Source of the DNA: Saururus chinensis
Lineage: Eukaryota; Streptophyta; Magnoliopsida; Piperales; Saururaceae
Assembly (NCBI GenBank): GCA_035235625.1
Contig: CP141144.1
Span: 18,473,014 to 18,537,013, forward strand
DNA length: 64,000 nt
Direction of reading: 5' to 3'
Position numbers and translations under genes: made by a program. Of this stretch, positions 24,301-36,560 are shown piece by piece (positions within the stretch are counted from its first letter, which is position 1; the number at the start of each line of letters is the position of its first letter). The notes below the pieces were generated by a model, which saw nothing but the letters and a program-made list of their open reading frames with translations, had not been told where the DNA came from and did not search any database.

Positions 24301-26005
24301 AGTCCCCTGAAAAATGTGGATGATGGCCTTAAGTAGGAGCAAAATGGTATCATACAAGAACAAAAAAATGCACTCGAAAGAGCAACACTTGTGCACTATC
24401 CTCAACTTCATGTAAACTGTGAGGAACATCAGTCTTAAACTGGAAACACTCATTACAATCTTTAATATCAAAAGTTTTAGAATCCATACAATTGAGTGTC
24501 AGTTGACCTATATGTTTCAGTCTCAACCTTCCCTTCTAAATCCAAATTCAATATATTATGGTCAGTGCACATGAATAAATCCACCGCCAATAGAAGAAGG
24601 CTGACAAAGCGGGGCAATGGACATTGAGTTATCCACACATACCACGGACTTTAATAATCACTAAAGCCACAAATGAAACAGAAAAATGCTAGAAATTTAA
24701 ACATAAGAATTTCTTTGTTTCATTTTATACATGTTTACAGGTGAACAAGCTATGAACTAATGAAGAGGTTTGGGCAGAATGATAAGTCATCATGACTTCA
24801 ATTATCAGCAATTAAAGAAAAATGACAATAATGATATACGAGAATTTTGTAAGTAAATTCACAAGTTTGCATTCTGCCAAAGAGAAAAAATGTAGCTTGG
24901 TCACATTGATTTAGAGGACAACAAAGTTTTAACCAGAATTGAATGTAATTATGGAATCTTTAAATGCTCAAATTATATTTACCAGATTTCTCTTCAAGAC
25001 GCCGAAGAAATGCTAATTGAACCAAAGCACCTGCACGCTTTGAATGCTTACAGTTATGCATTGCAAGAACAAACAGTTGCAGAGCATATCATAAATAAAT
25101 TGAACACATTAAAATAGTACTGAGACACTCGTTGAATAAATAATATATGAGGGAAACAGATATACTAGAATTAAATACAGAAAATCTTTGACATATCTCG
25201 AGGGAGATCTTTCTTCTTATGGATATGTAAGAAAAAAGACATAGAAACCTCAACAAACACCTAATAACAGACAATAGGACATATTTGAAATTTTATGGCT
25301 TCACGCTTATAAAGTTACAGAATTCCAAGAGATCACCCAGCATAAAAATTGCCACCAAATTTGATCACAAATTTGAAGCGCAATACAGAGTCAATATGGA
25401 GAAATCACCCCAAATTTGCATGTACCGTCACGATCATCTATTAGCCGAACTGATGTTTAAGAGTAACGAGACATACTAAAAGACGACTGCTTCTTTGCCA
25501 TCATTTGAATTCGATCACAGTAAGTACATTGAGCGAAATTGCATAAACAAAAACGATAGCTTTACCACGGGTAACAGCCATTTCCATGTAAAACGAAATA
25601 TTTAAAGCTCATCTCAAAATGAAAATTTTAGCTACTCAGGTTGACCAAGCTGAGAACCACCTACTGTATACTAATCATTCCAGCATCTTAAACCCATAAA
25701 CAACAAATGACTTCCTCAAAAGCTAATCAAACGAATCTTACTCTTTCACCGAGCATTGATCAATCAAACTAACACGTTAGCATCATATAGCAAGACAGCA
25801 GAACAATTAACATCTCGTAGTCAGAGCAAAAACAGTAGATAATTTGAACCAGATCCCATCTTCTGCGTCCAAACAAATTCCTATTCAAGAACAAAATTTC
25901 CTAAAAAAAACAGAGAAGATCAAGAACTAAGCTAAATCAAGTACCAATAATCATTCCGATAGTAACAAATGTGAGCAGTCCGAATATGTATTTGGTTCTG
26001 GCCAT
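21362..26005 (-). CDS. Prolyl 4-hydroxylase (P4H1-like), 11 exons, 263 aa
   Basis: Minus-strand exons: 26005-25945, 25030-24983, 24306-24254, 24085-24020, 23393-23319, 22494-22420, 22283-22213, 22115-22064, 21856-21767, 21672-21580, 21469-21362; total 792 nt, open throughout. The N-terminus (about residues 6-28, YIFGLLTFVTIGMIIG then AL..) is a single signal anchor, giving a type II membrane protein of the ER/Golgi. The 2-oxoglutarate/Fe(II) dioxygenase core follows: VKPEVLSWSPRIIVFHNFLS, RTSSGMFL, then iron ligands H160 and D162 (KPHHDF) and H240 (SVHGGCE), with K250 (EKWSATKW) as the 2-oxoglutarate-binding lysine. GGETYFP and CTCGGK are family motifs. It hydroxylates peptidyl proline in hydroxyproline-rich wall glycoproteins (extensins, arabinogalactan proteins). 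All catalytic residues are present. The region after the membrane anchor seems shorter than in Arabidopsis P4H1. The donor after exon 5 is GC instead of GT. No TATA box was found. Confidence 0.95.
23318..23319 (-). other. Non-canonical GC splice donor of P4H intron 5
   Basis: After GGCAAG (Gly-Lys, end of exon 5) the intron begins GCATGTATG on the minus strand, with no in-frame GT nearby that would keep the conserved TGK/G(V/F)KSDVRTSS junction. The acceptor at 22495 is a normal AG. The AAG|GCAnGT context fits the rare GC-AG intron class, which typically has otherwise strong donor sequence. Confidence 0.75.
23966..23984. repeat. (AC)n microsatellite
   Basis: A pure AC dinucleotide run of about nine units in P4H intron 4, close to the exon 4 donor. 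Confidence 0.85.
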
Positions 26006-26400
26006 AGCTGCCACCGCCCCACCTCCGGGCCAACCAAGAAGATTCGACGGGGAGAGGAACTGCGAGATGTTCAAGAAAGAAGCAACGACCCGGGGGGAGG
26101 AGACATTAAGCGCTTAATTACAAAATTTGCGTTTTGATTAGTGGAGCTGTTAAAGCCTTTGTCATTTAGTACTTAGTAGATAAGAGTCCCATTTTTGACT
26201 TTGTAAGTGAAAAAGTTGGATGGTTAAGAGAAGGGCGACAAAAAACCGCAGGAAGCGCCCACGGCTTTCTTGGCGTGAGCCCGGGCCGCGGAGCTGAGCT
26301 TTGTATGTGAAGTGTGAACCGGGAACTCGCCCGAATTTCGTGGAGCAGTGTTTGAGCGTGGGCCATGGACCCTTTTGAGACCATGTAGGCCCCATTAAAG
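26006..26400 (-). promoter_or_regulatory. Probable 5' leader and promoter of P4H
   Basis: GC-rich sequence immediately upstream of the start codon (GCCACCGCCCCACCTCCGGGC on the plus strand) is the likely 5' untranslated region, followed by ~300 bases of mixed composition. Frames at 26162-26395 on the minus strand overlap each other and show no motif. Confidence 0.4.
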
Positions 26401-26404
26401 TTCT

Positions 26405-26812
26405 AATGTGGGACCATGTGCCCTCCCTTCTAATTTCATAATTTCAAGTGCCCCCCTTAAATTTCACAAGGGGTGAAACCTTTATGGGCCAGCTTCCTAA
26501 GTGAACTATAAAAATGTTGCTTATGATCAGAATTTTCGGACCCAATCTTAGGGTCTTAAAATATTTAACCCACCTTAAATAGAGTTCAGTTAGTGCTGAA
26601 GGGCAAAAAGGCATGTGGTCCATTCAGCCCGAACTTAAGTATTAAAATAAATTTATTTATAATTTTCAATAATATGATATAAGCCAAAAGAGAAGAAGAA
26701 AGAAAAGATATTTTATATTTTAATTTTTTTAAGGAATTCTATTTTTTATTTAAGGTGGGACCATGTGCTCCCCCCCCTAAATTTTATAATTTTATGCACC
26801 CCCCAATATCTA
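26405..26812. repeat. Pair of ~58-bp direct repeats
   Basis: GTGGGACCATGTGC..CCCCTnC/A..AATTTnATAATTTnA..GC.CCCCC occurs at about 26407-26465 and again at 26754-26811, with roughly 345 bases between starts. The C-runs differ in length. Nothing else identifies the element. Confidence 0.6.
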
Positions 26813-28419
26813 ATCTAGAGGAAATTATTTACTAAGATTACCAAGCATTTACTCTCCATTTATTTGTGTCCAAAAGTCTTCACACTAGTCTTCCATAGCT
26901 TAATTACATAATTACATTTATAGGAATTTCCGTGATGGCTAATTGTGGATGTGCATCCAAGAGGACACACCCACGTTCAAGATTAATATCAATAATATAA
27001 AAATAATATTTTATTTTAATTAAGACTCCTTCGCCACAAAACATTCACATACTTTGTCTTTATGATTTTTTTTACAGTGTACATACTAATTTATTTTGAG
27101 TCTTATTTAGGGGCAAACTAGGACTTCGGTGGAGCGGCAAACATGAATAAAAGACACTTATAGGACATAGTATACCATCTAGGGAGGAAAGTTGAAGTGG
27201 GGAGGGCGCAGTCTTTTTGTGCACATTGGCGCACACCAATGCACATGACATGGTGCGCATTCTAAAATTTTCCATTTATCTCTCTAATACTAAGCTCCAA
27301 GACATGTATCAATCATGTTTGGATATATCTTGTTATCCGATTAAATTCTTTGCTCATTATTCAATCTTTCTTTAATTTAGAGAAGAAACTTTATTATAAA
27401 TGTAGCATAAATAAATGTTTGACATATTTAGTGTCAATTCTATGCTCCTAATCAATAGCACTTGAAGTCCTTATGTAAGCACCTCATATACCATGACTAC
27501 CATAAGCACGGCTGATGTTCACATTTCCAATCCATCTTAACAAGGGCCTAATTAAAAGTTGTTTTAATGCTATTGCAAGAAATAGCCATTTAGAGCTAGA
27601 TGGAGATAAAGTGGTATTGCACATGACCCTTCTCTAGAAGGGAACCAATCAGTTAGATTTGTACCAAAAAAAAAAACCAATCACTTAGATAATGATATGT
27701 TCTTGTGTTGACCTCTATCCATGATTTATTTTGAACAAAATAGCTCATCAATTTTTTATTTCCTAACAGCTACTTATTTACATGCTATTAAAATTGATTT
27801 AAGAAAAGGTCAATGATAAACTAATAAGTTGGTGCCAAAGTCTAATATGTTAAATAGTTCTCATTGTGGGAGCATCCATTTTTCTTTTACTTATTAATTA
27901 GCATATATTAATAATCTTCTCTTTAGTGAACAATATTAATGACAATAAATTAGATACATTTACTTGAATTTAATTGATTAACTACCTTCTTCCATTTTGA
28001 GTGGTGCACCGAAATGAATTCGTGTAGAACTTTGGTATGGAAGGGTAATTAGTCATATAAATAATTGGAAAAGGGGTGTCCTCTACTGATTCTTTTATTT
28101 ATAAAAAAACATATATGTAGCATCTGCCCCATTGCTACCAACCTCTCATAAAAGCTAAGCCGAATAAATTAGGAGAATAAATTGAGAGTTTAATATTCAT
28201 CTAAATTAACATATCACCACATTGCCCATAGTTTCAAATACTTAAAGAGTAAAAACTACAAGTTATGACCTCTATTATACAAGAATTTATAGGAAAAAAA
28301 CTAGTGCAAATCTAATGATCAAATTATGAAATTATCAACACATCATGCATGCAATCACCACATTAAACACAAAGATTTTACATAGAAACTGAAAGCAAGA
28401 GAAAACCATGGTAGCCTCT
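26813..28419. other. AT-rich intergenic DNA
   Basis: No gene, LTR terminus or protein motif could be read. A short A-run lies at about 27667-27676. Confidence 0.4.
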
Positions 28420-28760
28420 CACCAGCTAAAATTAACACACTAAGGATTGGACCTTATGAGACCAAACTACCAACCTCTACCCGACACAAGTAACCATTTT
28501 CTTTGTGAACTCGTTCGACTTTAAGTCTCTCCCTTGATCCTTGAAGCTTTATCCTCTCGAGCTTGTCAATGTCTTCTCCAAAGTACTTCAATCAAAACTC
28601 TTTTTTTTTATTATAATTAATGTTGAGTTTTTTCAGCTACCATTGTGAAGAACTCTTTTAGCACCTTATTGTGTTATGATATGTGTGAATCACTAAAACC
28701 TCAAGTCATAAGATGATTATGAATCAAAGCTAAAAAACCACTAAATGACTAAAAAACCAC
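28420..28760 (-). mobile_element. Sirevirus-type LTR fragment, minus orientation
   Basis: Its reverse complement contains AGAGGTTGGTAGTTTGGTCTC with an upstream GACATTGACAAGCT..AGGATCAAGGGAGAGA, corresponding to the block GAGAGGTTGGTAGTCCTGAGTC at about 30552 on the plus strand and AGAGGTTGGTAGTATTGAGTC at about 52740. Edges are not defined. Confidence 0.45.
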
Positions 28761-29129
28761 CCGTTTGACATTTTTATACCTAAAATTTATCCATTCTCCC
28801 CTACAAATATCTTTTGAGGCCCTTAGACTATTGTTCTCTTGAAAATAAACTTCATAAAATCAAGAGGGAGAAGATCAAAGGTGCTTTGAATCAAGAAAAA
28901 TCAAGGGAGGGGACAGATTCTGAAGAAAATGGCCACGACACACGTGAGAAATGATTTTTATTTTGTGAAATAGGTCAGATTGCTAACCTTAAACCCTTTA
29001 TGATCTTAAAAAGATGGAAAAGACATGAGCTTAGGGAATGTGGGTTTCTCATATCATTGTGAATTTATGGTTCTATGTCATATTGCTAACCTTGTAACCA
29101 TACGATGATTTGAACAAATACATTTAATC

Positions 29130-30870
29130 TGATTACATGCTTGGTGATGTGTTGAGATGCATGTCATTATTGAATTATATCATGTTTAGATTAAAAATGG
29201 TATTTATAATTTAAGAAGATTAAATGACTGAAATTATGGTTTTTCATAGAGGATTTATAGATTAAATGATGTGGGAATTATGCTTAAAGAAGTGTTTGTG
29301 CTCCAGTGCAGTTTCTGTTAGTTTTCCACCTCGATCATCAACGTGGTTGTCGTCATGTCGCTGATGGCATTAATAGTTGGAGGAAGATGAATAATACTAG
29401 CATCAACACATTGTACTTGTTAGAACTTATATGGTGATATGTATTGTATTGATTTATTTCGGCAAACAATTAACATAACATTGATGTGTAATTTGAGCCA
29501 TAAGATAGAAAGACTCCTAATAAGATCATATGGTGAAGATGATGAGGATCAAAAGACTCATAGGTGTTTTGACATGTAAAAATATGCACAAGCATCACAT
29601 TTACACATTTGGCATATTGGGATTATCATATTAGAGTGTGAGAAACAGTTTTAGATTTTTCAATGAAAATTGTATTTTTGTTCATTGGTGATCAATTGCC
29701 ATAGATCATCCAATTAATCGACCTTGAATGTTTTTACAAGGTGTTTGGGAACACAAAATCAATAGATTTCTAGGTGGCTAAATTGATTGGTGTTAGTCTC
29801 ATAAGATTCTTGTAGAGTGAATGATCGATCACACTCTTAAATGATCGATCGCTTAACATGAGATCAAATGAAAATACGTTAAATGATTGATTGCTTGATG
29901 GAAAGATCTGTTGACATGAAGGAGTCCAATAGCTTAAATGAATTGCCACTTTATCAAAGCATCAATTGCACATAGATCGAAAAAGCTCTAGTAACGTAAT
30001 CGATAAAACGTTTTGTGCATGGATCAATCGATTGAGCATTTGTATTTAAATGGAACATAGAACGGAACAATTGATCACTATACTGCGCAATTTTTTAAAA
30101 TGCTATTTTAACCAGAATTAGATTCCTATTATCAGTCAAACACCTAAACTGAGTTAGTTGTCTATTTAAGTGGTGTTTTGGACAGGAGAAAACCAAGGGA
30201 AGACATTATTAACATAGAGATATTGGTGAGTTTACTCTATTGGGTTTTGAGTGATTAAAGCTTTCCATTAGCTACATATTTTAAATATCAATTCACTTAG
30301 CCAAAAAAGGGTTCCTACAATTGTTCTATTCATGAATAATTGGTGAGGATATATTCACATAAGACAACATAATAGGTGCATAAGGAGTTCTTTGTAAAGG
30401 GACATTGAAGAAGTTTTGAAGTTCCAATCAAAGAGGGATTGATTGGTGACTATGCTATTGAAGAATACAAAGATCAAGCTTGATGGGAAAAACATCAAGG
30501 AAATGTCTTGGTGACCAACAAATTGCTAGAGAAAGGACTTCTAGTGAGTTGAGAGGTTGGTAGTCCTGAGTCTTGTAAATTCTTGTCTTCATAGTGCATT
30601 GATTCAGGTGAAGGGATTAGTTGATTGTGGTTTTTTCCCAATTTGAGTTTCTACATAAAAAGTTGTTGTATGTTGATTTTGTTTGCATGCGTTGATAGAT
30701 TATTAGTTTGTGCTAGTTTATTCCACTTTAAACTTCCCGCACATTGAGGCCACAACTTATATTTCTTTGCCCTAAGTTGGTATTTCAAACTAGAGGCACT
30801 ATGGTGATCCTCCAAGTTTAGAAGGATTTTTAACTCCCAGTACCTCGTTGGTGTTATACTAGACAAAGGT
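29130..30870 (+). mobile_element. Sirevirus-type LTR, decayed
   Basis: It shares ordered blocks with 50640-52990 and the 3' half with 683-1710: GGATCAATCGATTGAGCATTTG (near 30022), AACATAGAACGGAACAA, AGAGGTTGGTAGTCCTGAGTC (near 30552), GTGCATTGATTCAGG, TTTGAGTTTCTACATAAA, and finally GAGGCACTATGGTGATCCTC before TTTAACTCCC. The start is uncertain. Several ATGATCGATC/TTGATCG repeats occur between 29820 and 30070. Confidence 0.55.
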
Positions 30871-31206
30871 AGTGGGACTTACATGTTGGCGATGACATTG
30901 GCAAGATAGGCTCTCACAATCCATTTATTATTGGCAAGGATGGACAAAGCGATGACAGTGTCCATGATCACCCTCACCAACGCTGACACATCAATGGGTC
31001 TACCAATGTTGCAACGGTTCATAATTTTCAAGCATGATTTCTACTATAGTATATGTTATTCATGAAATCTACAATAGCATAATTTACATGAATAATGGAT
31101 GTATGAATACATGATAGCATTATATGTATGATATAAGGGTGAGTAAACCTTATGTTTGATCCTTGTATTTATTATATGTCCCTTAACTATTTCATTTGAC
31201 ACTTAA
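30871..31206. other. Short unassigned gap between LTR relics
   Basis: No feature seen. A few GCGATGACA/GGCAAG near-repeats occur at 30880-30960. Confidence 0.3.
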
Positions 31207-32267
31207 TGTAATGTCCCTGATTTTTTTTGTGATTTTCTACGAACTTTCTATTATTTCTAGCTCATTTTTTGATAGGAAAATTTGACGTTATGACATATTT
31301 GAATTTTTTTTGTTTACCCTAGTATTCGTACCTATAGTTGGATGTGGGGCTTAGTTGTAGCCATTGCACTTTAGTACATCATGGAGTTTTCAGCCCAAAA
31401 AAGGAGAAAAAGAAAAGAAGGTATAGTGTATAAAGAGGGCTTTGATGCGTAAAAGAGGGTTGAACGCATGAGAGAAGGCTTTGGTGTGAAGAAATTAGAT
31501 TTAGGTAGTTATGGTGCAAATTTTAGAGGTACAATGCTTAGGGGGTGGAATGATGTGTAAGATGGTGTATTAAAAAAAAAAAGAAAAAAGAAAGAAAGAT
31601 TGCATCTCAACAAGCTACAACCAATTCTTTCTCGGAAGGTCCAGAAATGCCTAGATGAAACCTGAGAGCATTTTGGACCCTTCGGTGCGCCTCCCTCATA
31701 GCTGAATCCACCGCTTGTCACAGGATTCAACTCCGTTAGCCGATACGAGTTTGATGGTACTGACTAGGGCTGCCACCATGCTCTCATCACTCCTCCTTGA
31801 GCTGTCATCCCCCCCACGCCCGGGTTTTCACATCTATGTAGCTCATTTTTTGCCATTTGAGTGCCGCTTGCCATCGTCCAGTCTCCAAACCACCTTTGGT
31901 CGGTTGGCCTTGGGCCAAAGACGACAGGGCTGCTATTGCAGATAGCTCTTCAGCCCTCCCCCTAGCCCATTTATGCTAGGCCAGTCATATCCGCCTCTTG
32001 CCATAGTTTATGGGCTCCCTTTGGCATGACATCACCACTGCCACCTGACAACGGCTATCTCTAGCTGAATTGGATCCACCCTACCACTACAACCATGGTG
32101 GTTCTAGCTAGAGCAGCTAGCACCCCCTCCCTACTCCTCACATCTCACCATTCTTCCCCATTTTCTTTCTTTTTGTACATTTATGGCTGCCAGATCCCCA
32201 ACAATGCCTTTTGTAGGCACCATCAATCTGATTTAGCTTCGCCCGGCCTCCATGGGCTCTGCCCCGG

Positions 32268-33633
32268 TGTAATAACCATAAATTTTTGGTACTTGATAGA
32301 ATTCTTTTGATATATTATAGCTTATTATTTTATAATTTTTAAGTGTATGTTAGAGCTCGAAGAGACAAGTGTAGCAAGCCAAAGAATGAGAGAAAAGAAG
32401 GTGAGGAGTTAAAGTTATGACCTTGAAAAATGTATCATGTGCGCGAGACCCACTTAAAAAGTGCAGGAAGGGTTCATCAATACAAAATCAATGGTACCAT
32501 GAACACACAAATCCAAGTTCGGGGTGGAAAGATATGGCTAGTTGAAGTTAGAAATATTTTTTAAATAAAAATAATTGCCATGCATGCTGCCATTTCTAGC
32601 AGCACTACCAAAAATGGCAATGTAGGGATGGTGCCGCGCAATATAAAGGTGGTGGTGGGGGGGGGGGGGGTAAAAACCATTTTAGACTCCATTTTTCTCC
32701 TCTTCTAATTTTTACTATTTTTGAGTCATTTTAAATCTATTTGGGTTTGTTCGAAAGTCATTCCTAGCTAAATCGATGGTGTTCTATGCACTAGAGGGTT
32801 ATTTTTGTGAGTTGACAATTTTAGAGCCGAGAAAACCTTAAGGAGAGACTTCAACCTCGATAATTAAAATCATAACAAATTAAGGTAGGGGGTTTTAATT
32901 TCTAAATTTATGTTTTACTAATATTAACTATGTTTTTCAAAGAAAATGATCTTAATGAGGTTATTCCCACTTTCTTTTGAAAATACTCTTTATCTTAAAA
33001 TAGACTTTTCGATGTTTAGGGTCTTGAGACTCTTTGGGTAGCTATTTGATATGGAGACTAAAAGCTATCAATTTTGGATACTGCCATACTTGGCTCTAGT
33101 GCGTACAGGAAGTGGGATATCATAGGAAAATTATTTTCCTTTTATCTCTAGTTGCCCTGTGAGCGCGAGTGTAAGTTGTTTGGTATTGCAATATTCTGTG
33201 GTTGATTTGGATTTTGCAATACATTTGCTTTTGAATGATTATGAAAAACATCTACTTTTGAATGATTTAGATTTGTGAAATGTATTTGTATCCTCTTTAA
33301 CATGAATTATTTTGAGAAACATGTATGTAGAACGTAATTCAACCTACTGAGTAAACCCAACCCAGATTCTACAATTGCAGTTGTACGTTTTGGAGGAATG
33401 AAGAAAAGTTTATGTAATTTGATATGTTTAGTCTTTTGTTAATTTTAACTATGGTGAGTAATGTACAAAGGCATGTTGTGTCATCTTTTGAAACTTTATA
33501 TAATACAATATATTTTAGAGTTACTCTTTTGTACTCGGTGATCCTTTGCATTTAGTAATAAATCAATGTGTTTTCAATGGTTGTTTTATTTTATTTTATT
33601 TTACTTTATTACAAATTTTGACGGGATGTTACA
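32268..33633 (+). mobile_element. Solo LTR (family A), 1366 bp
   Basis: TGTAATAACCATAAATTT...GACGGGATGTTACA with TG/CA termini, TATAAA at 32642-32647, and near-identical flanking pentamers CCCGG (32263-32267) and CCTGG (33634-33638), consistent with a 5-bp target duplication carrying one C-to-T change. Its 3' half matches 37850-39334: GTGTAAGTnGTnTGGTATnGC, AAAGGCATGTTnTGnCA, TTTATATAATACAA and TCGGTGATCCTT. No PBS or coding sequence is inside, so it is a solo LTR from recombination of a complete gypsy element. Confidence 0.8.
32652..32671. repeat. Poly-G run
   Basis: GGTGGTGG followed by an uninterrupted run of about 15 G, just downstream of the TATA element of the solo LTR, so near its transcription start. 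Confidence 0.8.
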
Positions 33634-34924
33634 CCTGGCCTGGCCTGTCGACTTTGCCCTAGTGGCTTGACCTCTCTGCCCTCCCTTGCTCTTTTTTCCA
33701 TTCCGCCTAAGCCAAACAACCCTTTTGGTTGGGTCTTTGGCCACTGTCGAGGGCTTCTTCTCAATTTGACGATGATGGTGAGGCTACCCTAGCATAGCCT
33801 AGCTGCCTCTTGGCCTCCACTTCTCTGCCCACTATACAAATAACCACCTCCCCTATTTTTATTTTGTTTTTCTATTTTGGGCCACTATAGCATCATTGAA
33901 TGCCAAACAACCTTTAAACAACCTCTATCTAGCCGGTCTCAGCTTGAAGATGGTTGGGTTGCTGCCCTAATGCAACACTACCCCTCTTTTCCTGCAAGGG
34001 ATAATTGTGATTGTGTGACATATGTAAATATGAGTTATTATGTATGATTTAGTATCGTGTGATTGAGACTCTTAATGTAGAGGGTAAATGAGCTATGAAT
34101 GAATAATATGAGTATGCATTATGTGATTATGTGTTGAGTACACGTATATGCAGCTTGAATGTTATGAAGGAGAATGACTTGATATGCATGATTGTGAATG
34201 TGATTATGTGAGAATCACTTATTATGTAGGATTGATGTTGTACCATGATGTGATTATTAAAGCCATGATTATCATGTATGAGATACTCATATGCAAATGA
34301 TTACTTATGGAATTAGGGGTATGGTAATGAGCACTAATAAAAAATGGGGATGTTATATGAAATTTTGATCTGAATTACCACGTTGTGGTGTTGTAGTTGT
34401 TTTTTTATTAATGTTACTGTAGTTCAAAACTTACTGAGTTTTACTCACCCCTCTTTCTATGTTTTTGTTTTGGGGCTGCATGGTACAACATGCAGTTAAT
34501 CAGAATTCCCTGTATGAGGGACATCCAGGATATGCGTGGGATAAATATGGATGATATCAGACGTTATTTTGTCTTCTGATTTACGCTATTATGATCATAG
34601 AACACCTTATGTGGGTTACTATATTTCTAACTCGTGTGTATCTTCTACTTTTAGACTTGTCTCATATTTTCTGATTCGAGCCATGTGTCGGCTCAGGATT
34701 TATGCATGTAGGTTGTGAGTGAGGATTTATTTCAGAGTTGATATCCTATTTTCTTTTACCTTATTACTTTTTCTCAAAGGACTAAAGGTATGTAACTTTG
34801 TGTTGGTGTTAAATATCCGATTTAGGGGTTAAAGTCTTTTGCAATCAACCTTGTCGCCCCCGTATATTTTGATTGGCCCCTGGACTGGGTTCGGCTTGGA
34901 TTGGGCGGGCACCGGGGCATGACA

Positions 34925-36560
34925 AAAACAAAAAAAAATAACTAATCTAGAGAAAAAATATAAATAAATAAATTCTACTTGTAGGGAATCACATTTACAT
35001 TTAACATATATAACAAGCCTTTAAACCCCTAGGTGTCCCTAGTTGGACGAGTTGTGTCTTGTGAGGGTTTGCAGCAATGATACCTACAAACATATTGTTA
35101 TTTTCATACCTTTGCCTTGTTTGTGATGAGAAATGTTACTAAAATGTTTATGATCGAATCAAGCAATCCGCTCTGTCCTTAAGACAGAATTCGCCCTCCT
35201 TACTGGTGCTTAGGACTCGTGGGCGTTTGCCTCCCAGGATAAGACGATCAACCATATACCGTAGGAGCACCTCCAACACGGTACATGCAACGAACCACAG
35301 TGAGTATGCTAACACAGAAAAATCAAACGGACAGAAATCCTAAATTAGATCAGAACAGAAAGAGTTTTTCATGATTTTATAGAAAATTCCGTTGAAGACA
35401 ACCTTTCCTGTTCAAACGGATGCGTCCATCCGTTAACAGACACATTCTTTAGTGAAAGCAAACCGGACCCATTTTGGTTAATAGAAAACCAAACCAATTA
35501 AATAGAAAACCGAACCAAATGAATTTGTCCCAAAATATTATCTTGTTGAACCAACCCAACCCGACCCGACCCGACCCGGCCAGCCGCGCGTGCGAACCAA
35601 ACTGAGCCGGCCGGACAGACGGCAGTGGCGGTGCGAGCGTGTGGGTTAGCCCACCTAGGTGCATTGGTCCAACATCTCTCTCCCCCACAAAAGTGGGTTG
35701 GCCCAAGGGCCTAACATGAAAGGCCAAACTAAAGCCTAATATACCAACACCATCACCTTCACCTAGGAGATGTGGAACTATTCACTCCTTCAACCAATTT
35801 CCATGTGATATTCTCATTCAATATGAAGTGGGCTTGGGTTTTCTCTACCAAATGGGCTTGACCCACTTGAGTAATATGGGCTTGACCCACATAACCATTA
35901 TCATGCCCATCTATATAATATGGGCTTAACCCATTTAATAATGCCCACTTCTAACACATATAAACCAAAAATAAGAAATAAAGCAAAACAAGAAACAAAA
36001 ATTCAAAAAACAATCTTCTCTTAAAAAACATAACTATTTCTAAAAAGAACCAACCATAAATACTTGAAACAAGTAAATAATTTAGATATTATCACTTTCA
36101 AGTAAGGAATCATCCATTTTATAACCTCGTCTTAGGAATAATTGTGCAACAACATATATATATTTCAAAAACATGAAGTGTAGAAGCTTATAGTCGTACA
36201 ATTTTATTTTTTATTAACAAACATATCTTATGTGACCCATTAACCAAGCTCATTAAAGTTCACTAACTTAAAAAGAATATAACAATGATAATCGTTCATC
36301 CTCTTCTCATAATAAAACCTCATGTAATAGCCTTCAAATTTCAACTAAATTTAGGGAATAAGAGCATAATATACCTAAAAATATAGACTCGTGCAATACT
36401 TAGTCCTATTAAGCTTTCTAAATAGTCCATGTAATAAGCATTAGGCTAGTATCACTAATTTAGTTAGCTCAAGGCACTAGTTGTTTAAACACCCCTCAGG
36501 CTTAATAACTCAAACTATAAAGGTGACAGAACCAAGCAAGTCATAAAAGAATTTATCTTC
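34925..36560. other. Repeat-derived region, family not identified
   Basis: It holds a (CCCGA)n run at about 35555-35580 and a cluster of TGGGCTTGACCCA-like motifs at 35830-35950. A segment at 35160-35330 (GACTCGTGGGCGTTTGCCTCCC..) has the look of an LTR but no termini were found. The minus frame 35449-35727 reads through the CCCGA repeat. It may contain the 3' LTR of the gypsy element whose interior lies to the right. Confidence 0.35.

Larger units (their letters stand above)
31207..34924 (+). mobile_element. gypsy-type LTR split by a solo LTR
   Basis: Proposed start TGTAATGTCCCTG at 31207, TATAAAG at 31429-31435, and end CCGGGGCATGACA at 34924; the last ~190 bases match 1-193. Near 34430 is ACTTACTGAGTTTTACTCACCCC, a sequence typical of the U5 side of plant gypsy LTRs. 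Removing the nested insertion (32268-33633) leaves about 2.35 kb. Flanking pentamers CTTAA and AAAAC do not match, so the 5' boundary is provisional. Confidence 0.5.
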
